Shown here: positions 13,615 to 17,609 of the stretch, piece after piece | Numbering within the stretch: the stretch's first letter is position 1 | Layout: every line of letters begins with the position of its first letter | NCBI GenBank assembly: GCA_963653535.1 | Contig: CAVJWU010000031.1 | Coordinates: forward strand, 1-17,609 | Source: UBA3210 sp963653535 | Lineage (GTDB): Bacteria; Bacillota_I; Bacilli_A; RFN20; CAG-449 | Length of the DNA stretch: 17,609 bases | Reading direction: 5' to 3' | Translations under genes and position numbers: made by a program | Notes under the pieces: generated by a model | Seen by the model: the letters and a program-made list of their open reading frames with translations, nothing else | The model's database searches: none | What the model was told of the DNA's origin: nothing

Positions 13615-14262
13615 ATGCTAATAAGTTCCATTATTTTAACAAGTATTATATTTACGCTAGAATTAGTATTTGCTTTTTTAGAAAAAGAAACTTTAAGAAA
13701 GATTATAAAACCTTTTTGTATGCTTTCTTTAACATATGTTTTAATTTCTTTAGGCTCAACTAACCCTTTCTTATACATTACAATCGGACTTGGTTTCTTA
13801 GGAGATATCTGTTTAATTTATAAAAAGACTAATCGTATAATGTTTTCTTTAGGAATTTTCTTTTTCTTTATTGGACATTTATTCTATTCATATCTCTTTA
13901 TTAGCTTACTTTCTTATAAAGTAGAATTATGGGAACTTATCTCTCTAGTTGTATTTGGTTTATTAACACCAATTCTCAGTTATAAGATGCTTCATCCATT
14001 AGTAAAAGAATTCACTATTCCTGGCACATATTATTTCTATATTCTTTTTATGGATTTATTATTTGCCACTTTCTTAATGGTTGATCAAACTAATATAAAT
14101 ACTATCCTTATTTTTATTGGAGTACTTATCTTTATCTTGAGTGATTCAATTTTATCTTTTACTACATTTATACTTGATATTAAACGACGTGATTTTTATA
14201 TTATGCTTACATATTTAATCGCGCAAAGTTTAATTGCGATTAATCTAGTTATGTTATTATAG
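13615..14262 (+). CDS. YhhN family membrane protein (lysoplasmalogenase-like)
   Basis: A 215-residue, very hydrophobic protein with about seven or eight membrane helices. YhhN/TMEM86 family landmarks are present in order: a KP near the first cytoplasmic turn (32-33), FLGDICLIY (61-69), FFFIGHLFYSYLF (83-95), ILSDSILSF (174-182) and LTYLIAQSLIA (198-208). The conserved acidic residues of the LGD and SD motifs are kept. Animal TMEM86 members hydrolyse the vinyl-ether bond of lysoplasmalogens; the bacterial role is largely untested, so function here is family inference only. GAGG at 13604-13607 lies seven bases before the ATG. First gene of a compact operon: the next gene starts 12 bases after its stop, and its TAG stop is part of the next ribosome binding site (TAGGAGAC). 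Confidence 0.8.
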   Translation: MLISSIILTSIIFTLELVFAFLEKETLRKIIKPFCMLSLTYVLISLGSTNPFLYITIGLGFLGDICLIYKKTNRIMFSLGIFFFFIGHLFYSYLFISLLSYKVELWELISLVVFGLLTPILSYKMLHPLVKEFTIPGTYYFYILFMDLLFATFLMVDQTNINTILIFIGVLIFILSDSILSFTTFILDIKRRDFYIMLTYLIAQSLIAINLVMLL

Positions 14263-14274
14263 GAGACAATAAAC

Positions 14275-15462
14275 ATGAAGAATGCACTTTATTTTCAATC
14301 TGGTGGACCTACCGCAGTCATCAATGCTTCTTTTTATGGAGTAATTAAAGCTTATTTAGATTCTCTAGATGAAGTAGATAAATTATTTGCCTCACGTTAT
14401 GGAGTTGAAGGCGTCATTAACCAAGACTTAGTAGAGATAGAAAAAGATTTATCTAAATATGAAGAAATTAAATCACTTAATGGAGCGATTTTAGGTTCTT
14501 CTCGCTTAAAATTAAGTAAAGATACAAATGATGATAATTATTCTAAAATCATTGATACAATTAAAAAATATAATATAGGCTATATCTTAGTTAACGGCGG
14601 TAATGACTCAATGGATACCGCTGATCGCTTAAATAAATTCTTTAAAGAAAAGAATATTGATACAGTCGTAGTTGGCATACCAAAAACTGTCGATAATGAT
14701 TTAATGCTAATTGATCATACTCCAGGATTTGCTTCCGCTTGTAAGTTTGTCGTTAGAACAATTATGGAAATATCCTTAGATATTAATGTTTATAAAAAAG
14801 GTCGTGTCACTATCGTAGAAATTATGGGTCGTGATGCAGGTTGGTTAGCTGCTAGTAGCGAACTCGCCACTCGTTATAACCTTGGTCCAGATTTAATTTA
14901 TGTTCCAGAAAGTCCATTTTCTAAAGATAAATTCCTCGAAAGCGTTAATAAAGTTTATAAAGAAAAAGGTCGTTGTTTAGTTTGTGTTTCTGAAGCATTA
15001 AAAGATGTTCATGGCGAATATATCTCTACTTCAACAGGTGAAGTCGATGCATTTGGTCACGTTCAACTCGGCTCAGTAAGTAAATATCTAGATGATTTAG
15101 TCTCGAATGAATTAAAATTAAAAACTAGACATATTGAATTATCTTTACTTCAAAGAGCTTCATCTCACATCCAATCAAAAGTCGATGTTGAAGAAGCGAT
15201 TAATGTTGGCTTTTTAGCGTTAAAACACGCAGTTAAGCACGAAGAAGGAATGGTTTCAATTAAGCGAGATTCTTCTTCACCATATAAAGTTCATTATGAA
15301 CTAGTACCGTTAAAAGATGTCGCGAATGGAGTAAGACATTTACCACAAGAATATCTTTCTAAAGAAGGTAATTATATTAATAAATCATATGAAGAATATA
15401 TCTTACCTTTCATTGATGAAGATGAAATAAAAATTGAATGTGCCCATTTATTTATAAAATAG
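14275..15462 (+). CDS. pfp: PPi-type 6-phosphofructokinase
   Basis: 395 residues. It phosphorylates fructose 6-phosphate in glycolysis, most likely using pyrophosphate. The N-terminus QSGGPTAVINAS (8-19) replaces the usual GGDxPG-type loop. GGNDS (108-112) has Asp where ATP enzymes have Gly (GGDGS), and PKTVDND (136-142) has Lys where ATP enzymes have Gly (PGTIDND). These two changes are the accepted markers of PPi specificity. MGRDAGW (184-190), the PES-PF loop and the LQRASSHIQSKVD segment complete the site. The first Asp of GGDDS is Asn here, which is common in this subgroup as I recall it. PPi-PFK reactions are reversible, so it can also serve gluconeogenesis. Lies between yhhN and dut with 12-base gaps, each stop codon merging with the next ribosome binding site. 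Confidence 0.93.
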   Translation: MKNALYFQSGGPTAVINASFYGVIKAYLDSLDEVDKLFASRYGVEGVINQDLVEIEKDLSKYEEIKSLNGAILGSSRLKLSKDTNDDNYSKIIDTIKKYNIGYILVNGGNDSMDTADRLNKFFKEKNIDTVVVGIPKTVDNDLMLIDHTPGFASACKFVVRTIMEISLDINVYKKGRVTIVEIMGRDAGWLAASSELATRYNLGPDLIYVPESPFSKDKFLESVNKVYKEKGRCLVCVSEALKDVHGEYISTSTGEVDAFGHVQLGSVSKYLDDLVSNELKLKTRHIELSLLQRASSHIQSKVDVEEAINVGFLALKHAVKHEEGMVSIKRDSSSPYKVHYELVPLKDVANGVRHLPQEYLSKEGNYINKSYEEYILPFIDEDEIKIECAHLFIK

Positions 15463-15474
15463 GAGACTAACCAT

Positions 15475-15987
15475 ATGAAAAGAATTGCAAAATTTGAAAA
15501 AGTATCTTTTGAACAATTTAAAAAAGATTATATTGATACATTTGGTGAAATTAATGAAACTAAGTTAAAAGAAATATATGATTCAATTTCTTTACCTAGA
15601 AGAGCGACACTTTCTTCAGCCGGATACGATTTCTTCACTTATTCAAAAATTAATTTAAAGCCAAATGAAACAATTAAATATCCTACTGGTATTAGATGTA
15701 GAATTGATGAAGACTATGTCTTAGTTATCGCTCCTAGATCTTCCTTAGGTTTTAAATATCGTCTACAACTAGATAATACATTAGGTATTATTGATGCCGA
15801 TTATTATAATGCAAAAAATGAAGGACATATCTTCATTAAAATGACTAATGATTCAAATATGAACAAAGAACTTTCTTTAAATGAATTAGAAGGTTTTGCC
15901 CAAGGTATCTTTTTACAATATGGCATTACTGAAGATGATGAAGTCACTGCAAAACGAGTCGGAGGATTTGGTTCTACAAATAAGTAG
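15475..15987 (+). CDS. dut: dUTP diphosphatase (trimeric dUTPase)
   Basis: 170 residues. It hydrolyses dUTP to dUMP and PPi, keeping uracil out of DNA and feeding dTMP synthesis. All five motifs of the trimeric family can be seen: AGYDFFT (49-55), PRSSLG (87-92), GIIDADYYN (104-112), FAQGIF (141-146) and the C-terminal RVGGFGSTNK (161-170), whose Phe stacks on the uracil. The first 40 residues form an extension with charged helices that many dUTPases lack. The Asp of motif 3 (D107) is present. The ribosome binding site again overlaps the previous stop (TAGGAGAC). The tRNA-Leu gene starts eight bases after its stop with no terminator between. Confidence 0.95.
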   Translation: MKRIAKFEKVSFEQFKKDYIDTFGEINETKLKEIYDSISLPRRATLSSAGYDFFTYSKINLKPNETIKYPTGIRCRIDEDYVLVIAPRSSLGFKYRLQLDNTLGIIDADYYNAKNEGHIFIKMTNDSNMNKELSLNELEGFAQGIFLQYGITEDDEVTAKRVGGFGSTNK

Positions 15988-15994
15988 AACACAT

Positions 15995-16077
15995 GAGAGT
16001 ATGGTGGAATTGGTAGACACGTTAGAGTCAGAATCTAATGGGAAACCGTGTGAGTTCGAGTCTCATTACTCTCACCA
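15995..16077 (+). tRNA. tRNA-Leu (anticodon CAG), CCA encoded
   Basis: The acceptor stem GAGAGTA (15995-16001) pairs with TACTCTC (16067-16073), followed by A73 and an encoded CCA. The anticodon stem TTAGA/TCTAA encloses loop GTCAGAA with anticodon CAG at 16029-16031, reading CUG. A long variable arm with GGGAAACC marks a class II tRNA, consistent with Leu. The T stem GTGAG/CTCAT holds TTCGAGT. It lies eight bases after dut and 17 before popT in the same direction, so it is probably processed out of the operon transcript; no separate promoter stands out. Confidence 0.95.
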
Positions 16078-16094
16078 AATTTTAAGGAGTCAAA

Positions 16095-16967
16095 ATGAAA
16101 CATTTAATTAATATTTTAAAAGGCGCGGCAATTGGTGTCGGAATGATTATTCCGGGAGTTTCTGGAGGAACAATTGCTGTTTTACTAAATATTTATGAAG
16201 GTATGATTGAAGCGATAAGCAACTTAAAAAAGGACTTTAAGAAATCATTTTTCTACCTTTTACCAATTGGTATTGGTATGGTATTAGCTTTCGCGGCAAT
16301 GTATTTTCCATTAAAATTATCTCTAGAACATTTCCCAATTCAAACAATTACCCTATTTGTTGGCTTAATGATTGGTAGTTTACCTAAACTATGCTTAGAC
16401 GCTCATGCAAATGGCTTTAATAAAAAATTTGATATTATCTCATTTATCATTCCTCTCGCCATCGTTATCGGTATTTGCTTTATTCCTAACATGGGAGTCG
16501 TATCATTAGGTGAAGATATGCTATGGTATTCATATATCTTATTATTCGTCATTGGTATTTTAGCTTCTTGTGCTTTAGTTATTCCAGGAATATCAGGTTC
16601 CATGTTATTATTAATCTTTGGTTATTATGAACCATTATTAAATACAATATCTTCTTTAAAAGATACTCCTTTACATGCTTTACTTGTATTATTTGTCTTT
16701 ATAGTTGGTTTAATAATCGGTTTCTTTATGATTTCAAAATTAATGAACTTCTTATTAACTAAGCATCGTAGAGTAACTTATTGGGCTATTGTAGGCTTTG
16801 TCTTTGGTTCAATTCCAGGAATATATCTTTCTTATGATTTTAGTGGAACTAATTTAGCTTGGTATACTTTTGTTACCGCGGCAGTTCTATGTATTATAGG
16901 AATAATTGCAAGTTTCTACTTAATTCGATTATCAGAAAAGAAAGCATTAATAATAGAAGAAAACTAA
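16095..16967 (+). CDS. popT: DUF368 membrane protein, undecaprenyl-phosphate translocase PopT
   Basis: 290 residues with about eight hydrophobic segments. The hallmark pair of DUF368 motifs is present: GVGMIIPGVSGGTIAVL (14-30) near the N-terminus and CALVIPGISGSMLLLIFGYY (159-178) in the middle, an internal inverted-repeat-like arrangement. DUF368 proteins were recently shown in other bacteria to return undecaprenyl phosphate across the membrane for reuse in cell wall synthesis (PopT), alongside DedA-family UptA. The assignment here rests on the family. It implies that the organism has a peptidoglycan or other C55-carrier pathway. AAGGAG at 16084-16089 precedes the ATG by five bases. Last gene of its operon; a strong terminator follows. 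Confidence 0.9.
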   Translation: MKHLINILKGAAIGVGMIIPGVSGGTIAVLLNIYEGMIEAISNLKKDFKKSFFYLLPIGIGMVLAFAAMYFPLKLSLEHFPIQTITLFVGLMIGSLPKLCLDAHANGFNKKFDIISFIIPLAIVIGICFIPNMGVVSLGEDMLWYSYILLFVIGILASCALVIPGISGSMLLLIFGYYEPLLNTISSLKDTPLHALLVLFVFIVGLIIGFFMISKLMNFLLTKHRRVTYWAIVGFVFGSIPGIYLSYDFSGTNLAWYTFVTAAVLCIIGIIASFYLIRLSEKKALIIEEN

Positions 16968-17014
16968 TATATTTCCTTACATTTAATTTATTTATAGTGA
17001 ATAGTTAAACATTT

Positions 17015-17050
17015 GATATCCTCTTAATTTATGTTAGAGGATATCTTTTT
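17015..17050 (+). terminator. Intrinsic terminator after popT
   Basis: GATATCCTCT (17015-17024) pairs perfectly with AGAGGATATC (17036-17045), followed by TTTTT and AT-rich sequence. It closes the yhhN-popT operon. Confidence 0.92.
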
Positions 17051-17180
17051 ATTTAATTTAAAAGATCTTCATTATGACAAACAATAAATTGTAAGCGTTA
17101 AATCTAGACCATTATTTATAAGGATATAGATAAATTATTTCATTTGTGAAAGATTTACATGATTATTCAAAATAAAACAA

Positions 17181-17244
17181 AAAAGACTAAAATTGAAGTG
17201 AACCCCAAAAGTTGGACCGAGGTTCACTTCAAATTAAGTCTTTT
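17181..17244 (-). repeat. Long hairpin with dispersed repeat copy A (IS-end-like)
   Basis: A 24-bp stem with two mismatches (17181-17204 with 17221-17244) encloses a 16-base loop that itself contains CCAA/TTGG. The inner 38 bases (17193-17230) repeat at 6099-6136 in the opposite orientation with four differences. On the minus strand the stem is followed by a T-rich run, so it should also terminate transcription coming from the right. The core (CCCCAAAAGTTGGACC) resembles IS3-group terminal repeats from memory. Confidence 0.6.
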
Positions 17245-17322
17245 AGGATGTCCATAAAGTGAATTGAAACTTATTAATTTACTACATAAAATATCATAAG
17301 CTGATTTATCATTACAACCATA
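17224..17322 (-). pseudogene. Possible C-terminal tail of a decayed transposase
   Basis: The minus-strand frame reads CNDKSAYDILCSKL, then FNSLYGHPKRLNLK and a stop, directly before the hairpin at 17181-17244. The spacing of DKSAYD, LYG and LNL recalls the last residues of integrase-type (IS30-like) transposases (K-S/T-P/A-Y-x-x, then LYG, then K-LGL), and the position next to an IS-end-like hairpin fits. Only about 30 residues, with a stop just upstream, so this is tentative. Confidence 0.2.
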
Positions 17323-17430
17323 TTACCTTACTCACCTTTAGAACTATTTTATCATCGCATCTTTTTATAGCACATCGCGATTTTTATTTTGTTGTTTCTT
17401 ATCCCCATTTTAAAGTGCCATGTCATGAAT

Positions 17431-17609
17431 TTAATTATGCAAGCAACCAAACACATCTCTAAATTTAAAAAAATGTCCTCCTTTTAAGAGGACAAGAAAT
17501 TGCTTTATGATAGGCGAATTAACGCTACAAATCGAGCAGCATAAGTTCTTATGGCATTTGATATCTATCAATATCTCATGAGCACCAATATGGTCATTTA
17601 CTTTTTCTC
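17431..17609 (-). CDS. Unrecognised minus-strand frame entering from the right edge
   Basis: The frame is open from the right edge for 58 codons, then stops at 17431-17433. It begins EKVNDHIGAHEILIDIKCHK and ends DVFGCLHN. I do not recognise it. A terminator-like hairpin lies within its last third (17467-17494), which argues that the true gene, if any, ends earlier or is broken. It could be the decayed end of a gene outside the window. Confidence 0.2.
   Translation of the reverse strand, partial: EKVNDHIGAHEILIDIKCHKNLCCSICSVNSPIIKQFLVLLKGGHFFKFRDVFGCLHN
17467..17494 (-). terminator. Minus-strand intrinsic terminator
   Basis: On the minus strand TGTCCTC (17488-17494), a seven-base loop, GAGGACA (17474-17480), then seven T (17467-17473). 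It should end a minus-strand transcript coming from beyond the right edge. Confidence 0.75.

Larger units (their letters stand above)
17051..17609. other. Right-end gap with hairpin repeat, gene remnants and a minus-strand terminator
   Basis: No intact gene is visible. It contains the long hairpin at 17181-17244, a possible transposase tail on the minus strand (17224-17322), and a minus-strand frame entering from the right (17431-17609) that overlaps a terminator. The rest is AT-rich sequence with stops in all frames. Confidence 0.5.

Noticed and set aside
13587..13778. 63-codon minus-strand frame over the yhhN-like start
   Set aside because: Antisense shadow of a membrane protein gene with its own ribosome binding site.
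14275..15462. Asn in GGNDS of phosphofructokinase as a dead active site
   Set aside because: As I recall, many PPi-type enzymes of this subgroup have the same Asn; the rest of the site is intact.
15896..16111. 71-codon plus-strand frame crossing dut, tRNA-Leu and popT start
   Set aside because: It runs through a tRNA gene and two better-supported genes in other frames; its translation has no family features.

Overview
The window looks like a chromosomal segment of a low-GC Gram-positive bacterium, probably an uncultured member of the Bacilli close to the Acholeplasmatales/RF39/Erysipelotrichales group. The reasons are the strongly AT-rich coding sequence, GGAGG-type ribosome binding sites, a Firmicutes-type RNase J, a PPi-type phosphofructokinase and a PhoPR/Pho-box phosphate regulon. 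TGG is used for Trp and TGA ends phoP, so the standard bacterial code applies and this is not a Mycoplasma-type genome. The placement is inference.

Layout. (1) 1-1893: a nearly complete DUF4143-type ATPase gene, visibly richer in GC than the rest and running off the left edge, then a 100-residue N-terminal stub of a second ATPase. Both are on the minus strand and look like accessory or decaying genes. (2) 2039-5680: two housekeeping minus-strand genes, typA (BipA) and an RNase J, each with its own extended -10 promoter and terminator. The RNase J has Asn in place of two metal-binding His. (3) 5810-5886: tRNA-His(GTG), reading away from the RNase J gene, then a 367-base gene-free stretch with direct repeats, an IS-end-like hairpin, a UUCG terminator and a three-repeat Pho box. 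(4) 6254-13111: one complete phosphate operon, pstS-pstC-pstA-pstB-phoU-phoP-phoR, tightly spaced or overlapping. The Pho box lies in front of pstS, so the operon encodes the sensor and regulator that should control it. (5) 13112-13614: a 503-base graveyard with a palindromic repeat in two copies and a frameshifted ATPase relic. (6) 13615-16967: yhhN-like gene, PPi-phosphofructokinase, dUTPase, tRNA-Leu(CAG) and popT (DUF368), apparently one operon ending at a strong terminator. (7) 17051-17609: a gap with a long hairpin homologous to the one before pstS, a possible transposase tail and a minus-strand terminator.

The most striking point is PstS. The half carrying the SGTR phosphate-binding motif, normally C-terminal, comes first after the lipoprotein signal peptide. 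The GGSTS/TGSGD/DIGFLSRE half, normally N-terminal, comes second. The protein is complete in ligand motifs but circularly permuted relative to the family. Other points of interest are a PDZ-like extracytoplasmic insertion in PstA, a strong hairpin inside the start of pstC, and the eroded metal site of the RNase J.

How the genes work together: PhoR senses phosphate limitation and phosphorylates PhoP, which should bind the TTTACA repeats and switch on the operon. PstS captures phosphate outside the membrane, PstC/PstA/PstB import it, and PhoU links transporter state to PhoR. The second operon mixes glycolysis (PPi-driven), nucleotide hygiene (dUTPase, which releases PPi) and envelope lipid-carrier recycling (PopT).
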